A stretch of DNA of 64,000 bases from Magicicada septendecula (taxonomy: Eukaryota > Arthropoda > Insecta > Hemiptera > Cicadidae): positions 688,045,548-688,109,547 of the forward strand of contig CM068367.1 in assembly GCA_034769895.1 (NCBI GenBank). The letters are read 5' to 3'. Under the pieces are notes generated by a model that was given only the letters and a program-made list of their open reading frames with translations, did no database searches and had not been told where the DNA came from. Made by a program: the position numbers and the translations under genes. Positions 1 through 33,554 of this stretch are shown in pieces (within the stretch, counting starts at the first letter, position 1; each line of letters starts with the position of its first letter).

Positions 1-1879
1 TATATTTGCAGTAATTATAAACACATACCAAACACACACACACACACACACACACACCTATTTAAAACCTGTGGATAGAGATGGTTGATAAGGTATTACA
101 AAAATCTTCAAATAACTCATTATTAGACGTAAATACGTTTCTCCAAAAGAAACACGTATATACGTGCCTCAAAAGCGGTTATATACGGTACATTCGGCCT
201 GTTCTTCTCTCACACCGTGTTTGATTTTCGCTCTGTTTTGTTTGAATATTTGCGTCTTTTGGACACACAAAATGTCCATACAGACGCACATGTCAGTAAC
301 TACTAACTAGTAAAAATGACTTGGGAACGAGAAGTGCACTTTAAAAACCACCAGACGAGTCGGTCTGTAATTTGTCTCGTAGTTGTAACTTGCGAACGTA
401 TACAATAACAATACACGACCCGTATCACGGTAACCGGGTTCATCTGGTGAGCATAACCCCTAAAAATATATAAATTCATCCGTGATAAACAGTCGAGATC
501 ATTCCATGTACTTAGTCTTTGCAGGAAAGTAGGCCTATATGCTAGGGAAGAAAGAGGAACATCAAACACGGCAACATGTTTTGAAGAGTAGGTATTTCCG
601 GTTACAACTCAGAATTGTAGGGAGTATGGGCGGCGTAAAAATAAAACAAATACTGTGATACCGTATCATCTGACGAAGAACCTTAGGTGAAATGTTAAGG
701 ATTAAAACGGTCAGGGGAAGTTGTGTTTTGCTAACCTCTGACTGACCAGAGATAGAAGCTTGTTTCCTGTAACGCGATAACGAGACTCTATAAGAGAATG
801 TCTAAGGAGACACAGATTAACCTCAACGGGCCCCAATACTAATGTAATGTACAAATCTGAACCCCCGACACTAATGAAACATCGGTTACAAAAAAACAAA
901 AGGTTGAAAATAAATGTTTTCAGCACGTGGAAAGACACTTTCTTTCTCTAAAAATGAAACGAGATTATCGCAGAACTTCGCATTTTTTGAATATTAATTG
1001 TTAAACTTGCACTTGTGAACTTACTTTGTTTTTTCCCGGGAAACAACAAAGTAAGTTCACAAGTGAAAGTTTAACAATTAATATTCATTAAGTGTTGTGA
1101 ATGAAGAAGATGAACCACCAAAACAACTTAGCATTTTTGTTCCACGGATGAAATAATTCTGAAAGATTTTGTTTAGACACCACGGCTGAATAATGAATGA
1201 TCTAGCAATGAATAAGGGGGAATTTTCTAGCATATGCTCCTATAAACAAGGGTATGCGTGAAGGATGTGACAGCGAAAACAACACAAAGCCCTTGGTTAA
1301 CCCGTACAGACGATGATTATGGAATGTTTTTTTTCTAATATTGCCGTATTCTTTCTCCTAAATTCTGTACCAACTCTGATTAAGTAAACAGAGCTTATAC
1401 GAACTACTGTTTTGTGGATTAATTGTTTTCCAACACTTCCAGGAACAATCACGATAACATGCTAAATGAAAACAAAAAATAATAAAAAGATAAAATAAAT
1501 AATTTACTATTATGGACTATTTGTTACTTGTGTATGCACATAAAAGAAACTTCCATTGTCTGAGAAACACTACATACATAAAATTGCTAATTAAAAATTT
1601 TGTTTTACTGATTTAAAAAAAATAAATTAATTAAGTCAATCATATTGCCACTGAAAGAATTACGGTTCATACTCTATGTAGTCGAATATCATTATTTTGC
1701 TTATCTTTGTCTTCAAGCAACGTAGACTTTTATACACATATGCTATCAATTTTAAATAAATTCTTAATATTAATCGTTTCCTTATGTTTCGCTGAGTAAC
1801 AAGGCATCGTTCAAAGAATTTATATAATTAAATATAAAAATTAAGTAAAAATAAAAACGAAAGGTTGCTATAAATTCGA
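1..1879. other. Upstream region without recognised gene
   Basis: I see no supportable coding region. The stretch is AT-rich with a short (CA)n tract at 35-56 and a near-perfect palindrome at 988-1087, listed separately. The open frames here, for example minus 303-569 and 711-938, have no recognisable domain and look like chance openings. Confidence 0.5.
988..1087. repeat. Near-perfect palindrome (hairpin-forming inverted repeat)
   Basis: Two arms of about 46 bases (988-1033 and 1042-1087) are reverse complements with one or two mismatches. They are separated by a few bases around a CCCGGG centre. The outer ends read TGAATATTAATTG on the left and CAATTAATATTCA on the right. No transposase or clear target-site duplication is visible. 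It could be a tiny foldback element or a locally generated palindrome. Confidence 0.85.
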
Positions 1880-2453
1880 ATTATAGCGAAAACCCGACAC
1901 GGATCGATGATGACCGATGTTTACGCACATAATGAAGTGCTGCAACCCGCTTAACCTATTTGTGTGGCGTGCTGCGTGTACAGTAGGGGTTAATGCAATA
2001 TATATGAAGCTAACATGGCGTCGTTGTCTAATTAACCGCGGTGTCGATGGTGTACGGTGCCTTAGTGTGCACCAACAGCGTCCAGAAACTGAGCACCGCA
2101 CGGTTAACTGTGTTTTCCGCGTCTTGAACGAGACTTTTTGTGCGTCAACATAACGTGCGGGCACACACACACACACAAAGTAATCAATACCGCTTGCTGG
2201 AACACAACCGTGTTACAGGTGTCACTTGACAACTACTTACAAACCTATACTGCCTACTACCACTAGTTGTGTACCGACAGTGCGTCTCTAAACATAAGAT
2301 TGTGTTCTCTTTTTAACCTTAACTGTGATCAAACTGAATTAAAATTTCGTTATTTCAAGATTTCTTATCTGTCCAATCAATTTCACAGAAATCTCTGTTC
2401 ACAATAAGATTAGAAATGATCCGTGTCATTAGTTAAATTTAAAGTACTCCAGA
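1880..2453 (+). promoter_or_regulatory. Likely promoter and 5' leader of the DHRS12 gene
   Basis: The stretch at about 1890-2160 is visibly richer in CpG than the AT-rich surroundings and lies just upstream of the DHRS12 start codon at 2454. That is where a promoter and 5' leader would be expected. No unambiguous TATA box or initiator can be called. Open frames on both strands here (plus 1917-2153, minus 1868-2176) show no family resemblance and are probably by-products of the base composition. The assignment rests on position and composition only. Confidence 0.3.
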
Positions 2454-23822
<21,369 letters not shown>

Positions 23823-23842
23823 CTAAACAGTGCTGATGTAAA

Positions 23843-23848
23843 AATAAA
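23843..23848 (+). terminator. Candidate DHRS12 polyadenylation signal
   Basis: AATAAA lies 21 bases after the stop codon. Another AATAAA at 24211-24216 could define a longer 3' UTR. The sequence alone cannot choose between them. Confidence 0.4.
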
Positions 23849-23899
23849 ACTGAATGATTTTAATAACAATCCATTTATATACACAATGAATTATGTAAC

Positions 23900-25688
23900 C
23901 TTAATTGTATCTGCACATTCAATTACACTTGTATCCACATGACTGTGACGGTATTCTAAAGAATTTGCAAGTTGTCTGTTTTAATATTCCGCAAATTAAC
24001 TCTTGTGAATCAAAACCTTTTGTTTTGTAAAATTAGTTTTTATATTAAAAGCAATGCAAAGATATTGTTACAAAAGTATAAAACTTGATTTATTGGTTTT
24101 AGATAAAATACACAGGAATTGTTTAAATCAACAATATTAATTTCAGAATGTGCAGAAATGTGTTACAATTTAATAGAATATGTAAATATAACTATAATTG
24201 TATACATGTAAATAAAAAAAATATGTATATTATAACCCACCACGTGTGTACGTGTTGAAAAGCCACACGTTGATTGCGTCAATTTATAAGTTGTCGAGAG
24301 CGTACCCCGATTTGATTATATTTTATTTCAACTTGGTTATTAAATAATTTTATTTTTTATTTTATTTTATTTTATTTAATCTTGTTCTTATTGGTTCAAT
24401 TAATTTTTATTGTTTAATTAATTAATTATTGTAATCTCGTTCAATTGAATTTTATTCACTTCGGAATCCTCTTGATGTTCCGTAGACCTAAATTGTCTTT
24501 GTACAGTAATAGTGTTGTTTTGACTGGATTATAAAGTAATTATAACTCTCACGTACCTTTGGTGTAGCACTGGTAGCTTATGTCTGTTTGTACTGGTTGT
24601 TCAGATGGTCTCAGTAGGTTATAAAACTGTTAAGTTGTCAAAACAGTATATCAGCACTGTTTATAAGTTAGTGAGCTAAATTTATGTTATTTGGGCACCA
24701 TATGGAATCTCTGATTCTTATTCCATAAAATAATTTATTCAATGAATAAATAAAAATTTTAATTAATGTAGTTAAATTATTTCTTTGATTGGAAGATTAA
24801 CTGAATTTAATTAATTAATTTTCTTCTGTTTGTTTATATATTTGAACGGTTGGCGCTCACACGTCCAAGCCGCCAACTTAACTGTTTGAGTGCCTTGAAA
24901 TTGCAACTCTTTTAAATAAGAAAAATAATTCAAAATTGCTTCAATAATTTTTTACAACGTTTGTTAATTTATATTTTTCTGTTTTATTGCTCACTGAGTG
25001 CTTATATTATCTCCATACATTCAATTCAACAATGGTTTATCGGTTACAATATACCTGGCTTAATTCTCTCCTAACCCAAAAGGTTGGCAATGATGACTCT
25101 AATTATCTGTTTGTTTATTTATAAATTTTTTATACCTCAAGGGTGAATCCTTTGGAACTACAGAATAAAATAACTATGCCTCGAGTTACGATGCTTTACA
25201 AAAGTTTGGTTTAGTAGGTTAGACACCTTTAAAAATTCAATCTTATTAACAAAAACCTAAATGTTCTTATTGTTCGTCTGATCTCTACAAGTTTTGAAGT
25301 TAACTATGGTTAGCCTAAATCATTAATTCTTATACTGGAATTGTATAATTCCTCTTGAAAAAAGTATGGACAATGTTTAATTCTTATAGTATTAGTGTTT
25401 TGCGTTCAGTACATAAGTGTATTATTTCTGTTATATCTTATACTAGTGACCTAATATTTGCACACTATAATTATATTAGGCACTGTACTCCCTGATTGAT
25501 AATCTCTTTGGATTATTATTTTCACTTTACGATCGAAATTCACTGGTCGTACACTTCACTTTTCTGCGAATGAACAATTAAAACTTCTTGTGGTTAAATA
25601 TTTGGTTAGGTAATTCTTCTAATCTCGTTCTTTTTGTTTCGCACTACTAGTTAAAGGAACACTGCTTGTCGTGATGCACTTTACTAAG
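23900..25688. other. Intergenic AT-rich region, no gene seen
   Basis: Past the DHRS12 3' UTR I see no coding region, transposase remnant or terminal inverted repeats. A short GC-richer block at about 24846-24890 has a TTGGCG..CGCCAA inverted pair of unknown meaning. Confidence 0.5.
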
Positions 25689-26078
25689 TACAGTAGACTC
25701 TCGGCTATCCAACTCCTGCCTATTCGACCTCCGGCCTATCCGACCCGCCCAACCCGCTACTCAAAAAAAAAAAAGTAATTTTGAGTACGGCACATATGCA
25801 GTATTTCCAATCCGATTACTAGCACCTTCAAACGTCATGTGAGCAATCCCGCCACGCGGGTGAAGGCGCTTACGCGTGAATCAACAGTTACCAATACAGT
25901 ACGCCAATTGATTCATGTTGTGACAGGAAAGTTTTGTGTTCCTACTTGAGTGTGTAACAGGTGCATCAGTCAGTCTGTATCCAGAAGTCAGTCCGTGCGG
26001 TTCAGTCGTTCATGGATTGTTAATTTGTTATAAAGTGTGTATACAGTATTGTTGGTGGCTTTTATTTTTAAGTGAAAT

Positions 26079-28255
26079 ATGGGTGACAAACGAAAGAAAG
26101 TGGTAGTAACTTTGGAAGAAAAACTGCAAGCAATAAAAAGAATGGATTCTGGTGAGTCGGTAAACAAAATTGCACTGGAGTTAGGAGTTGGAAAAACTAC
26201 TGTGGGTGATTGGCGAAGAAATCGCGCAGAGATTGAAAAATGGTGTTCTAAGCAAGCAAGTGGCAGTGGCGTGAAAGTTAGAAAAATTATGCAAAAAGGA
26301 AAACATGTGGATGTTGAAGAGGCTTTATATCTGTGGTATGAAAATGTGAGGGGGAAAGGATTGACGGTTTCAGGCCCCTTGCTCCAAGAAAAAGCGATTC
26401 AGTTTAAAAAACAGATCGAAGGAGACGATGGTGAGTTTACTGCCAGTGACGGGTGGCTTGATCGCTGGAAGAAACATTTTGGTGTTTGTTAGATGACGAT
26501 TTGTGGTGAAGCATTGTCTGCTAATAAGGACGCTGTCCCTGACTTTAAAAAACACTTTTTTGACCTGCTTGATAAGGAAGGTATTTCCGGAGAACAAGTG
26601 TACAACTGTGATGAGACGGGTTTGAATTACCGTATGTTGCCGTCTAAAACACTAACGTCTAAACAGGAAAAGGCCACACCAGGGTCCAAGAAGAGCAAGG
26701 ACCGCGTTACAGTTTTAGCTTGTAGTAACGCAACTGGAAACCACAAGTTGAGACTGACCTTGATTGGAAAATCTCGCAAGCCTAGGGCTTTTAAAAATCT
26801 TAAAGATTTAAATTCTTTGCCCCTGCATTATACCCATCAAAAAAAGGCGTGGATGAATGGAGAAATTTTCAAAAATTGGTTTGAACAGGAATTTGTGCCA
26901 CAAGTTGAAAAACATTTAGCTGAAAACAATTTAACAAGGAAAGCAATCCTAGTTTTGGATCACGCTCCTTCACATCCAGCAAATGACCAATTAAAAGACG
27001 GAGACATAAAAGCTTTGTTCTTGCCTGCAAATGTTACATCTATATGTCAGCCAATGGATCAGGGAGTGCTCCAAGCTTTGAAAAAGAAATATCGACGTAG
27101 GCTACTAAGCTATATCATCGCGACAATTGATAATACAGAAGTTGCGATGGCACTACAGTCAGTAGACATGCTTGACGTCATCAGATGGGTGTCCGGGGCA
27201 TGGGATGAAATTCCATCTTTAACACTTGTGCGATCGTGGAAAATTTTGCTGGATCACAGGGCCAGCGATAAGTGGGAAGAGGTAGAACATCAATGTGATG
27301 TGGAAATGCAACTGATAACACTGCGCTTGTATCGCTATTAGAAAAAGTTCCCGGATGTGAGGAAGCTTCATTGGAAGACATCACAGAATGGTTGGCAAAG
27401 GACGAAATCGAAGAAATTGTAGACGAAGATATTGTAGCAATGGTATTAAATGAACAGCCGATTAAAGAGGAACAAGGTGATGAACCCTATGATCGTATAA
27501 CCCACTCTGAAGGCCTGAAGGCGATCGAGACGGCAGTGGAATACATTGGCCAGCAAGAAGAAGCAACACCAGCAGACATCATATTGTTACGACGGTCTAC
27601 TCGATCGTCGTAGGTACAGTGGAAACAAAATAAGTACAAGACACCAATTAAGTCACTAATCACACCTTTAATTGTTACAGTAAAACAGTTCGTAATTAAC
27701 AACACAGTCTACAGTAAATCAAATGAAAATTGTACACACGCAATAAAATGTCCACAAATATTAAAACTCAATTTTATTACAATTATACCGTCTGATTATA
27801 AAACGCAACACTTCAATAATAACTACTTGAACATACACAGTAATAACTCGAACCGCTCTGGAAATATATAGCACCAATACTCTCGAACCGCACTATCAAA
27901 TATCTCGCATTGAACTGAAAAACTAAGGCCGCTACCCGATGTATTTATAGTCACGCTCACACACCAGAAGCTTCCAAACTGCGTCTTATCTCTCGTGAAC
28001 TACGTAATTACTATGCCCTTGACACAGTCCGAGCGCCCGAGCGAAGCCCGGCACAGTCGAGAAAATTCTCGCAAAATGCGTCTAGTAGCACGTACACCAC
28101 ACGCTTACATCGAGATCCTTCTGGCATATTCGATAAACGCGTACATTGTTCTGTGCTGTCGTAGCAATATGTTTACGTAAGTGGAAGGATATAGCGGCGA
28201 GGAAATTAATGCGAGGAAAGAAGCAGGTCTCAATTACAGACTTTTTCAAACCTTA
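26079..28255 (+). pseudogene. Tigger/jerky-type transposase, interrupted
   Basis: Start at 26079 (MGDKRKKVVVTLEEKL), followed by the CENP-B N-terminal helix-turn-helix (EKLQAIKRMDSGESVNKIA) and the second DNA-binding domain up to WLDRWKKHFG. The DDE catalytic core follows: NCDETGLNYR, LVLDHAPSHP and NVTSICQPMDQGVL, with 32 residues between the second and third Asp. Lesions: an in-frame TAG at 26490-26492 between the two halves; a frameshift near 27290-27305; and an LTR insertion at 27585. The C-terminus resumes after the LTR as LRKWKDIAARKL and KKQVSITDFFKP, stop at about 28255, which confirms the frame across the insertion. Not expected to make active enzyme. Confidence 0.93.
27585..28166 (+). 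mobile_element. Solo LTR inserted in the Tigger transposase gene
   Basis: 582 bp beginning TGTTACGACGG and ending CTGTCGTAGCA (TG...CA with short inverted termini), flanked by a 4-bp duplication ATAT (27581-27584, 28167-28170). Removing it and one ATAT rejoins the transposase reading frame (DII-CLRKWKDI). It contains a TATTTATAG TATA-like motif near 27940 and an AATAAA near 27743. The orientation is uncertain. It has no internal coding region, consistent with LTR-LTR recombination of a Gypsy-like element. Confidence 0.88.
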
Positions 28256-28682
28256 GACAATGTAAGTTTCACTTGTTCTTTCATTATACAGTACGTAGTT
28301 TTAGGTTATTATAATTTGATTTATATTAACAACTAATTTGGTTGAAAGCTTTCGTATAAATTAAAACTCATAGTAAAACTCATTCAACTTATTGTTAACT
28401 ACACATTTTGTTTCGTCCTTCAAATAAAGGTTTTGTGAAAGATACTGTAGTTGCGAATTCTTATTTCATTTCTTTCTAATTCATTTATTACTGTACGTCA
28501 TTTATAAGGACAAACTGATATGACGTACACATCCAAATAGCAACAAGTACATTCAACGCAATAGGGTGGCGGTCATTGACCTTACAGGGGCTGGTATGCC
28601 TACGGCTCCGGTGTATCCGACTTTTTTGCTATCCGACCCGGCCGACCGCCACATTAGGTCGGATAGTTGAGAGTCTACTGTA

Positions 28683-29745
28683 TGTTACTTCTTCGCTGCT
28701 GTGGTTTAATAATATTTGTTTAAAATTTTGGTATGGAGTCCTTGTAGTATCTGCTGGAATGGAATTCAAAAAATGTGTGTTTGTTCATTCGTACTGCTGT
28801 ATATATAGTCCTCTAAAAACTCTGCTAGGCGGCGACAATTAATTTCTCAAGTAATTTTCTGATTGGTTAAAAATGACGTCATGATGCGGTCATTTTAAAA
28901 ATAACTCTTACATAATTGTTTTAAGTGTGGGTCAACTTTGTTGATGGTATTACTTGTACCCTTCCAAAATTCACAAAATTTATCATATTTATGCTTGTTT
29001 CTCACTTATTCTTTCTCACTTATTCTAATTACAAATTTTGGTCCATTACTAGCATCGTATTGCTCATTCCTTGCTGGTTATTTTGAGATGAATAGCGGCC
29101 AGTTTGGATATATTTTTCATTAATAAACTACCTCCTAATGATAGCCTATCTTAAATATTGTTTTATTGCAAATCTCTTCTGCTACAATTTGCAGATTCTA
29201 TTTTTGCATTTTTTAACGTTTATTAAACAATCATTTTTTACTACCTTGAACACAATTAGATTATTGAAATTAACATATTATTATCTAAATTTGCTGTATC
29301 CAGCTGAACATTAACAATTCTTATAACATAATTGATTATTATTATTTAATGGCTTCATTCTTTCATTATTAATTACTGTATTCAAAATTATTCTTACTTC
29401 CTACACTTATTATACTTGACATTGTTTGGTGATATTACACCTTTTACATAATTGTTATATCTCTGTTTCTCTTTATTATATTTTATTATTCTTTTCATAA
29501 TCTGATTTGTCATCATTTGTTTGTCTATTATTTCATGTTTCTTTTCATAATTACTCTACTTCTTTCAGTATGGACTCTACATAGGTTGTTGTGAGTCATT
29601 AATTGTTTTGTCTTTATGTACGCATTTATTACAGACATTTTACTATTTGTTTTGATTTTCTTATAACTCATGTGCTAGTTATTGCACAATATTACTGTTA
29701 CTTGGCATATTGGCCCTAGTCATTATTTTGAGCTTTTATTACATT
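28683..29745. other. Intergenic AT-rich region, no gene seen
   Basis: T-rich on this strand. No domain-bearing frame, terminal repeat or RNA gene recognised. Confidence 0.5.
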
Positions 29746-30097
29746 ACTAGCAGGTACCCGCAGCTTCGCACGCGAATATTTGTATATGATTGTTGTGGTA
29801 ACTGTCGAGTTGGTAAATTGCTAATGGTACATCTATATTAATAATATTCTTATATTGTAAGTTATGAATATCCAAAAAGTGCGAAGCAATAGATCCATCA
29901 TTCATGTTTCCTCGATACGTAAAATCAAAATTTGATAATTTGGTAGTTATTTACAAACATGCAGTAACACAATTAGATGAATTGTTTATTCGTATAGAAT
30001 AATACAAATAGTGTATACATAAGTATATTAATATCAGTTAGTCCATTTGAATATTTACATTTTAGTAGGGATATGGAATTCTACATCTCAGAATCAC

Positions 30098-31951
30098 CTA
30101 TAGGACTTCACGATATACCACATTTTGAGTCCAGACTTGGGAGCCAATCAGTCCTTGATTCACGGAATCTGCCACAAAAACTTTCACATCTTCAAAGCGC
30201 CTGACTCGAGAAAAGGCGACATAAATTTGACTATGTCCAAAAGCTGGAGCTGGAAGATAAAGTCCGATTTTGTCAAAGGTCTGACCTTGGGACTTGTTGA
30301 TTGTCATGACGAACGACAGCCTAATAGGAAATTGTCGCCTTCTCAGCCGGAATGGAAGCTCAGCTTGGCTTGGAGATAGATTAATCCGAGGAATGAACAC
30401 ACGTTCGCCAGCATGATCACCAGTAAGGATTTCGGCATCAAGAATATGTTCACCCATATTTCGGATAATCAGGCGTGTTCCATTGCACAATCCTTTCATT
30501 GTGTTTAAGTTACGCTGCAGCATGACGATCGATCCTATCTTCAGTCTCAGTATGTGCGGAGGCATTCCTGAAGGAGTCTGCGAGTTAATGAACTCCATTG
30601 GATAATTATTTTGTTCCTCTGGATCATCACACTCGATATTGTTGATGCTGCTGTAAATTTTGGCTTCTCCGCGGATTTTGTCGACAATCTTATCGTTCAT
30701 CTCAAGTGAATCTTCATTTCTCGGTGTCAGGATCGCAACATTTTTGAATGACTCACAGGATGAGGGGTCAAGATCGTTTCCAAAAATTAGCTCTACCAGG
30801 TCTTTCTTAGCGACGCAAGGGTCAGGAATCTGGAACCTATCGTCACCAAAAACTTCTGCATGTGGCAGACGGGCTTCTCCAAGTTTCAGAAGCCATTCAG
30901 CAAACACTTTCTCGTTGCGATCCGCTCTCATATTTTGGGTGAGCTTGAATTCTTTGAATGAGTAGAAGAGGTTGCATCGCTTGAGAGATTCTCCGATGAT
31001 TGCTGCTCGACCTCTTCTTGGAACAACAGGTAAACATTGCCTGAAGTCTCCGCCCAACAAAATGATTTTACCTCCAAATGGAATTTTACTTTTCATCATA
31101 TCCCGAAGAAGCAGATCGAGAACTTCAAGAGCGCGTCTTTGTGCCATCGCTACTTCGTCCCAGATAATCAAGCTGCCAGCCTCCAACTTGCGATATGCTT
31201 TTTGGCCTTGGGTCAGGAGTGATGTTGATGTTTCATTAAGTGGTACCGGTAACTTAAACCTTGAGTGAGCCGTCCTTCCACCTCTCAGCAATGTCGCTGC
31301 GATTCCTATTGAGGCTACTGGAATTACAATCTTTCTGTCTCCTCTAAAAATATGCATCAAAGTGTTGTAGACATAAGTTTTACCAGTTCCACCAGGACCG
31401 TCAATAGAAAAGAGTTTGTTGTCTCCTCTTCCTTCACAGGCTTGCAGAATGCTGTCAACAACGTGTCTTTGCTCTCGATTGCATTTGGCATAGCATTCTT
31501 CGCCAAGTCTCTTCTCTTCCTCCTGGTCGTAACTTTCATCTTGATCGACGCGGAAGACTGGATCAGGAAGTCCAAAATCAGAATTCTTCATTCCGTGAAG
31601 TCTCAGGATATCATTGATTTCTGCAAAGCATCTATCCTTGGAAACATCAGCCGAGTGATCCCTTCTCAAATCCTCGCTTAAACTTTCCAGATAACGATCA
31701 AATAATTCAACAGGTGTAGGATTTTGAGGATTGCAGAACACCAGAATGATGGCAAAAAGATCCCTCAGAGATTTTGCCGACTGATATCTTGAAGCTTCCT
31801 CAAGACATCTCGACCATTCCTCATCGTTTTCAAGCAATCCCCTGGCTCTTGCTGTCTCCTCGAATGTTCCACATGTAATGCCATTCACAGTTCTCAGGTT
31901 CTCAAACGATGTTGGCCCTCGAACGTTTAGAGGGAGAAGTCGCAGGAAATA
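30098..31951 (-). pseudogene. Helentron Pif1-like helicase domain (C-terminal half of Rep-Hel)
   Basis: An intact open frame of about 600 residues. Walker A GPGGTGKT, Walker B LIIWDEVAMA, the GGDFRQCLPVVPRRGR motif, PPHILRLKIGSIVMLQRNLN, GLCNGTRLIIRNM, FPIRLSFVMTINKSQGQTFD and the terminal AFSRVRRFEDV and NVVYREVL blocks are all in order, the layout of SF1B Pif1 helicases fused to Helitron Rep. It is separated from Rep only by an in-frame TGA at 31952-31954, after which the frame reads YFLRLLPLNVRGPTSFENLR. The helicase unwinds DNA during rolling-circle transposition. Its normal stop follows YREVL. The plus-strand frames over this interval are shadows. Confidence 0.93.
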
Positions 31952-33450
31952 TCACTCACTATCCAAAGGGCTGACGCTGTACATCCGAGAAATTGTATCC
32001 AAACGACGCACTCGTTTTTGCCATTTTCCATTAACGAATCGATATGATTCTCCAACTTCTGTGTAGAGGAGCTCTCTTGCATCAGGGTCTGACTGACACA
32101 GCTTGCAGTATGCAGTCAGAGTTGTATCTTTTGAGGAAGCATTCTCTAATACCTGATGTTCTTGACCTTCCAGAAACGTAACATTCTGTTGATGAGGTAA
32201 ATCAACTGCCAATCTCTCAATGTGGTGGCTTTGAGAGTGCAATTTAAATCCAAGAAGTCGCCAAGCCGCTTCCGGAGCCATCGCCATTCTACCATCAATG
32301 TATCGAGTAATTTCATCATGCTCATTGTTTTCGGAGGTGATTTCCATCTTTGCGCAATCACGACCTTTGTATACATACTTGTAAAGATACTTCGTCGCCT
32401 TCACAGTGGCACAAATCTCCACGTTGATGTGAGCATTGAACTCTTTGAGGAGAAACTTGTTGTACGGAACTACCCATCGATTGTCAATCCTGACTCCATT
32501 CTTCATGAAAGAATTACCATCTCTTCGTCTGTAAAGAGGGTAGCCGTCGACATTCTCTTGAGTCTCAGGGTTGAATTTCTTTGGGAACTCCTTCCTGCAT
32601 TTGCCATGTTCCATACAAACACAGTCACGGTTAAGTTCTCCACACGGTCCATGAATCATGTGCTGGGTCATGATGCTGTAAAGATTTGGTTCGGCAGTCT
32701 CGTCAGGTATCTCAGCACAGACTACTTCATCAAGCATTTCTCTTCCTCTGATTTTGTCATCACTTTTCAGCATCATCAAGATGTGGGCATGGGGAAGACC
32801 CCGTTTTTGCTACTCGACAACGTAAATGAGGGCAAGACATCTCCCAAAATGACCATCTTTGAGCATGCCTAAAAGAACTTCGAGTTTGAGGTGAAACACT
32901 CTCGCCACCAAGTCTGGTCGGTCTTGAGGAGTTTGTCCAGGCTTCAGTTCGTTTGTTATCTGAGGCCAGTTTGGATTACAGGTGAACATGATGAAAAGAT
33001 CAGGTTTTCCGTACCGGTTCACGATTGCCATGGCGTCCTGGTAATTTTGTTGCATATACCTTGGACCGCCGTGGAATGTCGAAGGCAATATGCAGACTCT
33101 TCCAATCGGACTCTGGTGATCAGCTGCATCTTGAGCAAGGGCATCCATAAGTCCTTGATACTTCTCAGTTCTAAGTTTGCTTTGATTCTGATGAATATAG
33201 AAGAGGTTGTTCAACTCATATCTCATGTAGGAAAGAACCAAATACTGCTGAAAGAGCTTGCAGCCATGATGAAGAGGAGTGGTTGTCTCTCTCCATTAGC
33301 CTGTATTTGTAGAACTGCTGCATTGTTAGCCTGTTGTGAGATGCAGTTTGTCTTCGTCCCGTGTGAGTCATGTTTGGATCCCATCCAAGTTCACCTCAGG
33401 GAAAGAGCAGAGGAAAGGCCATCGGATCAATGTGGGGGCTCATGTTGGAG
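31952..33450 (-). pseudogene. Helentron Rep nuclease (HUH/Y2), interrupted
   Basis: In order on the minus strand: the Helitron-like N-domain (HGCKLFQQYLVLSYMRYELN, DALAQDAADH, LPSTFHGGPRYMQQNYQDAM, PDLFIMFTCNPNWPQI), then the HUH motif in QKRGLPHAHIL, then the two-tyrosine motif in ATKYLYKYVYKGRDC. HUH plus Y2 is the catalytic centre of Helitron Rep, which nicks and rejoins single strands. An in-frame TAG immediately before QKRGLPHAH (about 32808) and the TGA at 31952 break the frame. Between 33242 and 33555 the coding sequence is damaged by further stops and frameshifts. Confidence 0.9.
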
Positions 33451-33554
33451 TATTTGAGGAGTCCATGCTGGTTATGGAAAACAGTAAAGTCAATATTCTG
33501 AGGAGGGTTTCCGCTTTCTCCCGTAAAGACGATCGCAACCTCGTTTGCACTCGG

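Larger units (their letters stand above)
25691..28680 (+). mobile_element. Tigger (pogo-group) DNA transposon with nested solo LTR
   Basis: A 2990-bp element with TA duplications (25689-25690, 28681-28682) and terminal inverted repeats starting CAGTAGACTCTC at both ends. Subterminal CTATCCGAC motifs repeat inside both termini. It carries one CENP-B/jerky-like transposase. A 582-bp solo LTR (27585-28166) sits inside the coding sequence, so 2.4 kb is the original element. Confidence 0.95.

Noticed and set aside
669-699. CUGACGA..GAAA resembling a hammerhead core
   Set aside because: Helix II would be three pairs at best and no helix I can be drawn, so chance is likely.
32222-32872. 216-residue plus-strand open frame, and others at 30660-33812
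   Set aside because: They are antisense shadows of the Helentron Rep and helicase, which carry the recognisable motifs.
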